NCBI GenBank assembly: GCA_030068075.1
Contig: CM057826.1
Coordinates: 33,592,211-33,656,210 of the forward strand
DNA from: Paguma larvata
Taxonomy: Eukaryota; Chordata; Mammalia; Carnivora; Viverridae
Direction: 5' to 3'
Length of the DNA stretch: 64,000 nucleotides
Shown here: positions 12,871 through 24,115 of the stretch, piece by piece
Numbering within the stretch: position 1 is the first letter of the stretch
Layout: the number at the start of each line of letters is the position of its first letter
Position numbers and translations under genes: made by a program
Notes under the pieces: model-generated
Told to the model about the DNA's origin: nothing
The model's database searches: none
The model's input: only the letters and a program-made list of their open reading frames with translations

Positions 12871-14234
12871 CACCATTTCTAAATTGTGTACAAAGGCTTT
12901 TGGAGTGCTTCAGCAGATTTATAGGGACATAGCTAACTATTTTAAATTTTCAAGGAAAATACGGTAACCTCTTTTGGATACTACATGACCTAATAGTTTA
13001 AACATTAGATTGCTATGTTCTATTTTTTCATATCATGTTTTTGTGAGGCTGGATTTTCTATGATAAAAAGTAAGGACCAAGTGAAAATCATCTTGAAAAA
13101 GGACATGGAGGTAGCCATGTTCCCTCCGATTGCAAGGTTTGAGATATTGAACTCAGTGCTCAACAGGCACTGAGTTGTTAGGATATTAGTACTTACAAAT
13201 GGTTAGACCCTAGCTACTGAATAATAGAACTAATAGAACTGTTAGGTATTTCTTTTAGCTTAGGATGTGCTGTGAAATAATTACCGTGATACTAAGAACA
13301 CTTTGAAGTGAGAAAACTCTCCCCTGGTGACACTACCCTCTTAGTACCCAAAGGCAGTAACAGTAATTAACTGAGATTGTGGGTTTGAGACTCTTCGGGG
13401 TGGAGAGAACTCACAATTGCCTGGACTGTTCTTCCAAAATCCTACAGCCTTATGACCACCACCTTTGCTTTTATATGAAGAGTAACATGGGCTACAGTAG
13501 AGTTTAGCTATTAAAAGCCAAAGTCATCCTTATAAAGAAAAGAAAGCTCTGTGTGTCCTCAGCTCTTAGCTTGTGCTTCAAATCAATGAGTGGAAATTCT
13601 GGAAGATAACTTTCTGGTTTATCAAACCCTCAAAGACCACATGCAAGACCAGTATGGCACACCATTTCTAACGCCTTCTGTCAGCACTCACTCTTATCTC
13701 AACCAGTCTTTGCTGTGTGCTAACTTGGGAAGCTTAACTGTGGCAGTAAGGTTGCCATCTCTTTAATTGTCACTGAGATATTAGTTTTTTTTCTCCTTCT
13801 AAAATGTAATTCTTGAAATGATTTTTATATCTTGAACACTTCATCCTTATCTCCCTGTACAGACCTCTGAAATGTGCCTTATAATGAAAATTATACCTGA
13901 CAATAAATTCTTCAAGAATCATAGACATCTTAAAGGTCAAAGAAAATAGGGATTGAAATTTGCAAGTGATGTTACTTAAAACAAAAATGAGTGAAGCTGA
14001 CATCTCGTGACATTATAGAGTGGTGGGATATTTTGGACTTTGGGAACTAGAGAAATGAAAATCTCAAGATCAAAAGATGAGAGTTAGAAATCTGAAAGAA
14101 TTTAATATTCTACAAGTGTGTGAAAAAGTTCTCTTGTGGTCAGTTAGGATGGAACTAGAGTTCCTAATAATTGCAGTGAAAAGATTTGCTTCAAGATTTT
14201 TAATTGTACAGTACAAGAACTAAGTAAGTGTGAA

Positions 14235-14345
14235 AAAATTCTCAACCCTGGTTAGTAATCAGAATCACTCATGGAATTTAAGAAAAATGCAGAGGTCAAG
14301 CTTCTGTACCAGACCTACTGAATCCCCTGAGCTAAAGCTCTTGAA
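14235..14345. mobile_element. MER5-like DNA transposon fragment
   Basis: 'ttctcaaccctggttagtaa' followed by 'cagaatcactcatggaattt' and 'ccagacctactgaatcccc' follow the MER5 left half. Diverged. Confidence 0.55.
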
Positions 14346-14404
14346 TTCATGTTGAAAAAAAAAATAATTGATGTACAGGTACCGAATTAAACGATTACTG
14401 GATT

Positions 14405-14565
14405 AGATGCAGTCTGGTTTAGAACTACGGACTGGTAGCATCAGTATCATCTGGGGAAATGCAGAATCCTGGGTGTCATCCCAAGAACTTCTACATCAGA
14501 ATCTGTAGTTGAGCAAGATTCCTAGTGATTTGTTTTCAAGTTCCAGAAGTGCTGGTCTCAGGGAG
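14405..14565. mobile_element. MER5-like DNA transposon fragment, second copy
   Basis: 'tagcatcagtatcatctggg', 'gaaatgcagaatcctgggtg', 'catcagaatctgtagttgag' and 'caagattcctagtgatttg' match the MER5 layout. It lies about 60 bp after the first fragment, so the two may be one rearranged insertion or a tandem pair. Confidence 0.55.
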
Positions 14566-14780
14566 ACAAACCATACTGGGATTCAGGGCATGTGTATGCC
14601 ATAGCCCTGTTACTTACCAGCTTATACAAGTCATTTATCCTCTGTGAGTCTATTTCTCCAGCTAAAGGAGCAGATCTGATTATACCTACCCAGCTTACCC
14701 TAGGACTGTTGTAAGGCTATGAGATTGAATATGGAAAATACGTGGAAGTACTTCAAAAGATTAAAAGTGCACTGTTTATA
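14565..14780 (+). mobile_element. MIR SINE
   Basis: 'ccctgttacttaccagctta', 'caagtcatttatcctctgtg', 'agtctatttctccagctaaa' and 'ggactgttgtaaggctatga' are clear MIR blocks. It follows two MER5-like pieces directly. Confidence 0.68.
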
Positions 14781-15673
14781 TAAATTGATACTCTAATGTG
14801 GTCAATAGAACCACAGATTTGTAGAGCTACTTGGCTCTTCAATTTATTCCACCTCTATATTTTGAGCCACATCCTTGATTGCTTCATGGTTAACCCCCAC
14901 TCACATTCGTTTAGCCTCCTACTAAAAATGCCCAAAGGTAACATTACTTTTTTCTTACACTTTTAAGTCATAGGGAAGTAAGAAATTCAAGCAAAAGAAT
15001 AGCTCATTTGGTATCCATGGAGTGTCTGGTAATATGCTGCATATATAAGTATAACTCCATATGTGGGACTTTGCAAATTAAGGATTTCAGTAAAGCCCAC
15101 CTTGACAATTTTGAGCCCTGTAGTCTCTTGTGTCTTGGATAATTAATGCCTGATTCATGGTTTCTTGATTAAGAGTCATCTTCTTGTGATAAGTTGCTCT
15201 GTGCCATTAGGAGATTTTAGTACTGGAGATCTGTCATTTGTGTCTGGGAAAATAACTAGAAGAGTATAATCTTTAGAGCTTGTCTGGGCCCTGTTCTCCA
15301 ACCTTCTTTGCTCCATTGTGACACCTGATGCTGTTTGGAATCTCCTGACTTTTTATGCCACTTTTTTTTTTTTTTTTTACCCCCAGCTCCTTGCAACTTC
15401 TTCCTTCCTTTGTCCGCAGTACACATCTATAAGGTGTCCTTTGCTGTGAGGCTTAGCACTCCCTAAATACAAGCCTAGATTTGTCTCTAACTCCACTCCT
15501 CAATTTCGACTAATGAGCCAGCTGTAACTCTCTTCTGCCTCTTGTATTATATCTGTGTGTGGGTAAGAGTATCTTCCTGCTGGTAGTTGATGTTCTGAAG
15601 TATGTTTCTTGGTATCTGCTATGCTGGATGCTGATTCTAATAAAGCTGTTTTTGTCTCTTTTTTCTCTTTCTT

Positions 15674-15745
15674 CTCTCTCTCTCTCTCTCTCTCTCTCTG
15701 ATTTTTTGTTTGTTTTGTTTGGTTTTGGTTTTGTTTTGTTTTTGC
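15674..15745. repeat. (TC)n followed by (TTTTG)n
   Basis: About 13 TC units (15,674-15,699), then a T/G-rich stretch of TTTTG and TTTG units. A short (TTTAAA)-type repeat follows at 15,850-15,872. Confidence 0.9.
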
Positions 15746-16467
15746 TTTGCATTTCCCCAGTTGTATAATACATTTGTTGCTCCGTGTAAACTCAGCTTAC
15801 CCTTTCCGCTGTTTCTCCCCCCTTTCAGCTCATTCCCTTCTAAGTCCTTTTTAAATTTAAATTTAAATTTATTTTTTATTCTACTGGGCTCAGTTACCAT
15901 CTTTTGCACTTAGATTCACTGTGTTTCCCTTCAGGCTAATGTCTATTTTTAATTTAAGTCTGTGTATTTTCTGGCCATCTTTTCCTATGGGCAGACATCA
16001 GGCGAATGAAGTATTTGACCTCACTATTCATGTATTTCTCACTGTCATTTCCTGAATGGTGGGCGGCACTGTTTAACTCCATTAGGGGACATGGTCATTC
16101 TGGAGAGTATAGGTCCTTGAGTGCAACTAGAAAGTCAGTAATGAGGAAATAAAACCAATCCAGGCTAAATGATATTTTCTTTGAAGATTTCTCATCAAGA
16201 AAGTGGACCAATGAGTCGGTCACCCAATAGGACTTTGAGAAACTGCAAAAATGTGTGTTTATACCTCCATCTGGTCTCTATTAAATGTAGGATACACATA
16301 AGGCATTTCTAGCAGAGGTTTCATTTATATATGTACAAACTCAGGTTATAGTTTACAAATACCACTTTTTAGTTATGTAGCCATGGACTGATAGTAATCA
16401 ACAGTGTTAGCTTGCAACTCAAATGACAAATTATTATTTATATCATTTGATTTAAATTTCTGTTGGA

Positions 16468-16697
16468 GGGGCGCTTGGGTGGCTCAGTTGGTTAGGCGGC
16501 CAACTTCAGCTCAGGTCGTGATCTCACAGTCTATGAGTTGGAGCCCTGCATCGGGCTCTGTGCTGACGGCTCAGAGCCTGGAACCTGCTTCGGATTCTGT
16601 ATCTCCCCCTCTCTCTGCCCTTCCCCTGCTCACGCTCTGTCTCTATGTCTCTCAAAAATAAAATAAAATAAAAAATAAAAAATAAAAAAACCCCATG
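16468..16697 (+). mobile_element. CAN-SINE with perfect 13-bp target-site duplication
   Basis: Full-length felid-type copy with GCGCTTGGGTGGCTCAG head, CT-rich segment and a long (AAAAT)-rich tail. The direct repeat AATTTCTGTTGGA is found exactly at 16,455-16,467 and 16,698-16,710. Confidence 0.95.
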
Positions 16698-17060
16698 AAT
16701 TTCTGTTGGAAAAATTTAACGAGATCCTTCTTATACATGTTATTCTCTGCTGTCTTAGTGTTTAGAGGGAGTAGGAAATCTAAGCAGCAATCATGATAAG
16801 CATCAATTATTGAAAGATTTGAGAATTAAAATTCAAATAAATGAATAAAAGGCAGGTACATGCCTAGAATCCCACAAAGTTTTGGTCACTGGCATTTGCA
16901 TTTTATTTTAAAGTGTGAGTAGCTTTTGTGGAGATATTTCCCAGAAATATCTTAATTTTAAAGATGTGCCAGCTATTTATACTCTGAAATTCTTACTGTC
17001 TGTGACCTTGCAGTCCATCTTTCATGTGTATGGGATTTTTTTTTTTTGTTTCTGTTGTAT

Positions 17061-17202
17061 TTCCCTCCTCCTCCTCCTCCTCTCCTCCTCCTTTTTTCCG
17101 CTTCATCTTCCCCTTCCCCCTACCCCTTTCCTTCTCCCCTTTCCTCCCCCTCCCCCTCCCCCTCCTCCTCCTCCTCCTCCTCCTCCTCCTCCTCCTCCTC
17201 CA
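17061..17202. repeat. Polypyrimidine tract with (CCT)n and (CCCCCT)n
   Basis: About 140 bp almost entirely C and T on the plus strand, ending in roughly 13-14 pure CCT units (17,161-17,201) preceded by CCCCCT units. All frames stay open and give poly-Pro, poly-Leu or poly-Ser on one strand and poly-Arg/Glu on the other, so the open frames here are repeat artefacts. Mirror symmetry makes triplex (H-DNA) formation possible. Confidence 0.95.
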
Positions 17203-17204
17203 GC

Positions 17205-17986
17205 CTAGATTGGTGTAGCTCATCTCAACAATCTCTGTCTCCTGGTATTCACAACCTGGTATAGTTTCCTCCCATGTGAAATAGCAATACCTTGTATAAT
17301 GTATAGAATATTGTGGAAATGATGGAATGTGACTTCTGAAGCTAGGTGATAACACATTGTGACTTTCTCTTGCTTCCTTGCTTTCTTATATAACTTTCTT
17401 TTTTAAAATATCTTTTATTTACTTTTGAGAGAGAGAGAGAAAGAGAGCGGGCAAACACAAGTCGGGGGGTGGGCAGAGAGAGAGAGGAGGACAGAGGATC
17501 TGAAGCAGGCTCTGAGCTGACAGCAGTGGGCCTGATGCGGGGCTTGAACTCATAAACCATGAGATCATGACCTGAGCCAAAGTTGAACTCTTAACTGACT
17601 GAGACACCCAGATGCCCTTTATGACTTTCTTTTGGGAACTCCAGTTGCCATTTTGTAAGGACACGCAAGAAGACTATGGAAAAACCTATGTGCAAGGGCC
17701 TGATGCTTCCTGCCAACAGCCAGTGGGGAACTGAAGCCCCTTGCCCAGAAGCATGAGAGAGTGAGCCCTTTTGGAAGCAGATCCCTCAGCCCCAGGCAAG
17801 CACTCAGATGACTGCAGCCCTGGCTGTCATCTTGCCTGCGATCTCATGAGGGAACCTGAGCCAGAGCCACTCAGTGAAGCCACCCCTGAATTTCTGGCCC
17901 ACCACAACTATAAGAAAATAGATGTCTGTTGTTTAAAGCAGGCAAGTTTTGGAGTAATTCATTATATAGCAATATACAACTAATGT
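17205..17986 (+). mobile_element. MaLR-type LTR (MLT1-like), split by a SINE
   Basis: The left part (to about 17,390) has the 'gaaatgatggaatgtgacttctgaagctaggt' type block. The right part (from about 17,634) has 'cctgccaacagcc', 'ttggaagcagatccctcagccccag', 'cagatgactgcagccctggc' and the 3' end 'aagttttggagtaattcatta...caactaatg', typical of MaLR solo LTRs. A reverse CAN-SINE sits between. No gag or pol is seen. Family naming is from recognition only. Confidence 0.6.
17403..17620 (-). mobile_element. CAN-SINE, reverse, inserted in the LTR
   Basis: Reverse CAN-SINE with (GA)n, 'gcaggctctgagctgacagc' and a 'gagacacccagatgccc' head. The flanks ATAACTTTCTTTT (17,390-17,402) and ATGACTTTCTTTT (17,621-17,633) form a target-site duplication with one mismatch. 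LTR sequence resumes directly after it. Confidence 0.92.
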
Positions 17987-20185
17987 GTAAATACCCCACC
18001 TCTGATGGGAAAGATCTCTGATTCAAAGAATATTAAACTAATATAAGTCCCAAATCAACCTACTAAAGAAATTAAGTTGTTGTTTATATTTTTATTTGAC
18101 TTAAGTGAAATCACTTTTTCTTCATTTTATATTTAAAGATAATTTAAAAATAAATGATAATACTATAAATTGAAGAGGGGAAGAATTTCAAAATCATAAA
18201 TACAGAGACTATTATTTGAATGCTTTATGTAATAATAGATAGTTATTTTACCTCTAACCAGAAATTAATAATCTCCATTCAAGTTGGCAATTTTTATATA
18301 TATTAAAGAAACTGGAACAACATGATTAAGTGCCACTTGCCAATATTTTCCAGGTCTGTGTAAAGTTAACTGAACATATAAAACATATTTTCTCCTGCTG
18401 TTGACTTTTTATTGTCCTGGGCCTGTAGTAAATGCAAGGCTGCTAAGCTTAAGGGTATAATTTTGTGCAGGAAACCACAATAAGGCCTGGGAATAATTGC
18501 CACAAAGACTAAGATTAAAAGATAAAGTTAGAAAAAATCTTTTGACATTTCTATCAAAGTCTGTTTTTTAGAAGAAAAATTGCAATTATTTCTTCAATGA
18601 TGAAATCAATGTTAGAGGAAATGCTGCTGTAGATTTCATTTTGTTGTAAAGCCCAGCAACTTTTCTACCTTTATATCTGTTCTTACTTTAGAAACAAATT
18701 AGCATATTAATTATTTTCTGAGCCAAACCACTTAATTTTAAATGGAGTAGTAGCCCTATCCCTGAGAGAAAAAATTAAAATTTCCAGTTTTCTATAACTT
18801 GAAATATTTCTATCATGCCTGCTTCACCCTGGTCTTCCCACAAAATCAATTATCTCATTCCATTTTTCTTGATAACTTACGGGAAGTAAAATAAATTTGG
18901 TTCAAATAATATGTTGTTACTATGGAAAGATTCTGCTTGTTTCCTGGGGTGCCACACAGTGGCCCTAAAGACAGTCCTGGGTTAGTTTTTATGATCCTAG
19001 ACCTCTCTAAAGCGAGGTCCATGGGGTCCAGAGACAGGATATAAGCCCCAAGAATATATCTTTTTGCATTTTAATTTAGAATGCTGAAGTTAGTGTAAGG
19101 ATTTTTGTAGTGTACCTAAAAGTGGTCTGTAGTAATCAACTTTAACTCAGCTGTGCTGGAGATCTTTGAAGAATTATACTATGGTCTTTACCTCATCTGT
19201 ATCTTGGCTCAGTATAACCCCTCGTCAAAGTGTGGAATGTACTCATCTCACACTTTCATAGACAGCTTGTCTCTTGCCCTACAAGCCCGGTCTTGGGACA
19301 GTTCACTAGAACATCATCAACATTTCTATTTGGAGGTTTTATTAAAAAGATCTCATAGAGGCAAGATCCAAAGACAGCTCCTATGGCTAGTTTCTAATCA
19401 GAAAACCTTCCATGAATGTGGCAAAACATGTTAATGTGAGAGAAATAGGAGTGAATAAAGTCTGATTTCACAATAAAAACAAAACATTTTTCTTTTCCCC
19501 AAATATTTATTGGGCATGTTACAGGCATGGAGCTTATGCCACATGCAGAGAAGGCATTTTAAGACTTATTTTAAGTAAACATTTCAAGTCTCTGAATACA
19601 GACATTGATGGTAAATAAGAATGCAGACTATTAAAGCATTTTTTTGGTGTGTGTTTCCAGAGGAGCGCTCAGACTTTATTGTGAAATTATTACTAAAAAG
19701 ATATGCTGTTACTATGCAAAGTCAATGACAAAGGTCCAAATTATTGGGAGGCTTCGATTCGTGTTCTTTCTATTCAACATGTGAACCCATGGTTATTTGA
19801 ATGCATCTGCAAGTAAATGGTGATTTGATCACCATCTTGAAAATTCACTTTTCTTGTTCTGACTTTGTACAGAATGACGTTGGTGTTGAATAGAGAAGTG
19901 GCAAACAGTAATTTCAGCTGGTCGAAATCCAAAGCTCTGTTTCCACAGACACATAAAATTAGTTTAGAGTAGCCCACATTCTGGCCGGTGCTGCAGTCTG
20001 GGTGTGCTGTGTCGCCTTCTGTTACTACATCCCGTCTGCAAACCAGGTGTGCAAAACATCGTAAGGAAGTGAAGTCTGGTTGCTGGTAATTAATGGAGTT
20101 ATTTGGTGAATGAAAGTCAAAGCAGTAGCAATATATTATGGTGGAGAATGTTAGAAAAGTTTTCCTGAAGTTAGAATGGAATCTT
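17987..20185. other. Intergenic, unidentified; contains an open frame
   Basis: AT-rich to 19.5 kb. From about 19,777 to 20,185 the minus strand stays open (about 135 codons outside the SINE, six cysteines), but I recognise no protein family and see no splice signals or Kozak start that would support a gene. Confidence 0.4.
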
Positions 20186-20199
20186 GAAAATGAAAACTT

Positions 20200-20415
20200 T
20201 TTTTTTTTAATTTTTAAATGTTTATTTACTTTTTGACAGAGAGACAGAGTGTGAGCAAGGGAGGGGCAGAGAAAGAGGGAGATACAGAATCTGAAGCAGG
20301 CTCCAGGCCCTGAGCTGTCAGCACAGAGCCTGATGCGGGGCTCGAACTCACAGACCATGAAATCATGACCTGAGCCGGAGTTGGCGCTTAACCGACTAAG
20401 CCACTCAGGCACCCC
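20200..20415 (-). mobile_element. CAN-SINE with perfect 14-bp target-site duplication
   Basis: Reverse felid CAN-SINE, little diverged, ending AGCCACTCAGGCACCC. GAAAATGAAAACTT is found exactly at 20,186-20,199 and 20,416-20,429. An open frame of 212 codons on the minus strand runs through it and beyond; the first third of that frame is SINE. Confidence 0.95.
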
Positions 20416-20429
20416 GAAAATGAAAACTT

Positions 20430-22600
20430 CTAATCTCAGTGAACTGGGGTATTCTTACACATTAAAATTCAACATCTGATTGTCAAACCTTACTTAAAGA
20501 AGAGGGGAGGGGGAAAATGATTTTTATGGGGTGGATAAAATGTTTCCTATAAAGTAAATATGGCAAAGCTACTCATTGTGATGAACCGTGACAATAATGG
20601 CCTACTAAACATCTTAATGGAGCTTAGGGACTGAATTTAAGGCTGTGTCACATCTTGCTTCTCAAACTGTGTGTCCTGTGGTTAAGCATGGTTTGTGATT
20701 GATGCTGGGATCTAGGTTTTATGTTCTCCCATATTTGAAATGATTTTCTCTAGATAAAATCATGATTTAAATGATGTTTAATGATGGAAATGTGACTGCT
20801 TGCTTGAAAAAATGGAAAGAGTAAAAATCATAGATGACAGATAATCATGGTTTATGTTGAAAAACTATGAATAAATTTTTGTTTTATACAAAGAGAAATA
20901 TTCTACAAACTAATGAGAATTTTTGGGAGGTTTATAGATTATATAAAACTATTCATGAACTATGTTCATATGATAACTCTAAGCTTCTTGCATCAAAGAA
21001 AATTGAGGGATAATGATTCCATTAATGCAAGAAAGTTACCTTATTTGCATAGCCAAAGTCAAATTGCTAAAAAGGAAATAAAAGCAAAAGCAAAGTAACA
21101 AGACATTTTTGCCTATGAGAATACTGTCATCTTTTTCTACATATTAAATATGGTGTGAGATTTCTGGCCGTTTTGGATAGATAGCAATCAGTTAACAAGT
21201 ACCTGTCTGTCACTACCCAGTCTTCAACATTGGACCAGCCTGAGTTACTGTGATTTGTAAAAGAATCACCTGGGCAGTTTGTAAATGCAGATGGTGCTAG
21301 GGCACCAGAAATTTGTTCCTAATTCAGTTTGCGGTTCATCATTCTGGAAGCATTATCCTAAAGAGGTGAAACACCTAAGTCTCTCTGCAGAGGTGGGAGG
21401 AGATTATGTGTAGTTCAGGAGACTAGACTTGTACACAGAAAATAAGAGCACCAAGTAATTGATGACGATTGTGACCCTCCTCAGACATCAATTCTTACCT
21501 CCCGTGTTTGCACTGGGGCAGTACGGGGCTGATTAAAATTCAGTTGATCAGTTAGAAGTGACATATCACTTGCCTAGACTAATGATGCTCAATTTTTCTT
21601 GGTGGTAGGCTCTTTTTGAATTTGCTGGCTATTTGCACTTTTGCCAAAGAATATGTTTTAAATTATGTATGTAATTAAAAAATAAGAAAAAAAGAATCCA
21701 ACTATGTACCTTCAAATTATGATACATCTAAAATCTATATAATGAAAATAGGATAAATATCTGCTTTTAACCATGTTTTCTTAGAAGTGGAGGCACAGAC
21801 AGTTCTTTGGTTTCACTGATGGATGACAATTGCAGCCAAAAACAGTGATAAAACTACCCATGGGAAGTGTTAGAAAACAAGAATTGAAGAAGAGCAACAC
21901 TGAAAGACACAAACAATTAGGGAAGAATGGAAGAAGAAAAGCTGATGAAGGAGAATAAGAAGCAATAGCCAAAGAGAAGAGATGCCAAAAGAGTATTATG
22001 ACAGGGAAGGGGGGAATGTGTTACCAAGGACTGAGTAATATTGCCAAGCGTTTTGAGGTCAGGTAAGATAAGAAGGGCAGACATCTGGTTGGCTATCTAG
22101 GAGGAGTAGAAGTAGTTTTCAGGACTTCAGGAAGTCATGGAACCATAAGACTAGAGATTACAACTTTTCATTTTTGTGTTTTGATTTTTTCTTATGTGGA
22201 TTTTGAGCTGCTCTGGGATAATAACAAGTGTCATTATATAAAAGTGACTAATCCAGGAATGATTTGTCCCAGGCAAGTGAGGTTTTGGGAGGTGATAGGT
22301 GATGGTACTAAGTAAAAGTGGCAGATTGGTTCTGACATGCAGATGAAACCCAGAGGTGCCACGGTTATGCTCTCAGATTTTACAATAATCATCATAGAAA
22401 AATGCTATAATTGAATATGCCATGCAACATTTATCAGAAAGAAAATTGTAAATAAGGTATTTCACATTATCTGTTATTAAGCAACTTAAATAGTGACATA
22501 ATTTAGAAATATTTTAAGATATAAATTCTAAGGAAGTAGCTGTTAATACTGAATACACATTATAATCATTTGGGGGAGTTAAAAAAAAATTCCTGGCAAC
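20430..22600. other. Intergenic, nothing identified
   Basis: AT-rich, with one weak MER5-like fragment near 21.3 kb. No gene or structured RNA seen. Confidence 0.5.
21240..21350. mobile_element. MER5-like fragment (weak)
   Basis: 'aagaatcacctgggcagttt' plus 'gtaaatgcagatggtgctag' resemble the start of a MER5 element. Only a short diverged stretch is visible. Confidence 0.4.
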
Positions 22601-23205
22601 AACCCAGTCCTTAGGTTGTTTTCACTTTGTTGATGATTTCTTTTGCTTTATTAATAGAAATTCTTAATTTTAATGTAGGTTAATTAACTTTTTTATGTCA
22701 TCAGTTTTTTCTTGTACCTAATTTAATACATTTTGTCTTTCCTCAAGGTCATGTGTATTCTACCTTGGTTTCTTAAATTTTAAAGGTTTCCTTCCACATA
22801 TCTTTAATCTATTAGAAATGTTTATAAATATCATAAGACACTAATTAAATTTTAGTTTTCCTTTGTGGTGGTCCCTAACTTTTTATTTTTTTAAGGGCTT
22901 AACCTTTGTTTAGGGAGTTATAATTCATGTCTCTCATTTGTCTCATATTCTCATATCCTTATATGTATGAGTTTGTTTCTGGCCTTCCAATTTAGTTACA
23001 TTAGTCAATTTGTCTATCCCATGCCATACTATCTTAATTATTACAGCTTTACAATAAACATTGATGTTTCACGAGGGCTTATCATACCATCTTCTGATCC
23101 TTTGTCAGTAATACTTTGATTATTTTTGTTCTTCCACATAAATTTATAATGAGCTTATCAAATTCCTTGTAAAACCCTTTTATAATTCATTTTAAAATTA
23201 AATAC
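22600..23205 (-). mobile_element. Old L1 ORF2 C-terminal region, antisense
   Basis: The plus strand reads as antisense L1: 'gttgatgatttcttttgct', 'tgtctatcccatgccatac', 'attattacagctttacaata', and 'gagcttatcaaattcct'. It is heavily degraded with no frame left. It ends about 100 bp from a sense L1 piece covering an earlier part of ORF2. Together the two look like one element with an inverted 5' part. Confidence 0.65.
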
Positions 23206-23309
23206 ATCCAAAAGTCAATTTGAGAAGTGACCTCTCTAAAACATTGAGGACTCCTACTTATGGTGCAGATGGTTTACTTGAAATTGTGATTTTAAAATGC
23301 TTTCAGTGG

Positions 23310-24115
23310 AATGGAACTGATACACCAAACATTCAAGAAAGAAATATCAATTCTCCACAAACTTTCAGGCTACAGAAGAGGAGTAATAACTTCTAGATTC
23401 ATTTTATGAAGTCAGGACCTTTTAGAGAATCCAAAGACATTACAAGAAGAGAAAACCATAGACTGGTATTTCTCATGAAAACAGATACAAAAATCCTCAA
23501 TAGGATATAATCAAATTAAAATCAGCAATTTTAAGAAAATGTTAAGACACCAAGGTCAAGTTGGATTTATCCTGGAGAAGCAGGGCCGGTTTAGTACTCA
23601 AAATCAATGCAATCAACAGGTTAATAATGAAAGAAGAATATCCATATCATATTTATACAAAAGAAGCAGTTGACAAAATTCAACATCCATTCATGATAAA
23701 ACTCATGACAAACTAGAAATAAATGTTTACTTTCTAAACCCAGTGAAGGGATCTACTCTCCTCCCATTCTCCACCCTCCAGATAGAATTAACATAACACT
23801 TCATTGTGAAAGGCTGAATTCTTTACCCTTAATATTGGGAAAGAGGAAAGTATGCTCACCCTCATCTCACTACTATTTGACATTTGGCTGGAGGTCGTAA
23901 CCAGTGCAATCAATAAATGCCATGGAGATTGGAGAGAAAAGAATAAAACTTACCATATTAATAAATGAGATGATTATGAAGAGTAGACACAGAACCTACA
24001 AAGAAGATATTAGACTTAAAAATTGAATTTAGCAAGGTCAGAGGATACTAGGTCAAAATATAAAAAGAATTTGTCTTGCTACATACTGGTAATGAACAAT
24101 TTGAAATTGAACCAG
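23310..24115 (+). mobile_element. Old L1 ORF2 reverse-transcriptase region, sense
   Basis: It shows recognisable RT-domain DNA: 'caagtcaattctccacaaac'-like, 'acaaaaatcctcaataggat', 'ttgacaaaattcaacatcca', 'ctcaccctcatctcactact' and 'tactggtaatgaacaattt', in the order found in L1 ORF2. Many indels and stops are present, so it is dead. It abuts the antisense ORF2 3' region at 22.6-23.2 kb. Confidence 0.7.

Larger units (their letters stand above)
9761..16467. other. Intergenic, mostly unidentified
   Basis: Apart from the L2, MIR and MER5-like pieces and simple repeats listed, no gene is seen. About 12,135-12,480 is purine-rich, open on both strands in short frames, and resembles a dispersed repeat I cannot name. 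Confidence 0.45.

Noticed and set aside
16404..16661. Open frames with 'AQLVRRPTSAQVVISQ'-like protein, also seen near 3.1, 9.2, 17.5, 32.6, 37.1, 52.6 and 63.1 kb
   Set aside because: These are translations of CAN-SINE sequence on one strand, which is naturally open, and not a protein family.
16915..17355. Overlapping open frames with poly-Pro, poly-Leu, poly-Ser and poly-Arg
   Set aside because: All arise from translation of the CT-rich tract in different frames; no conserved protein sequence.
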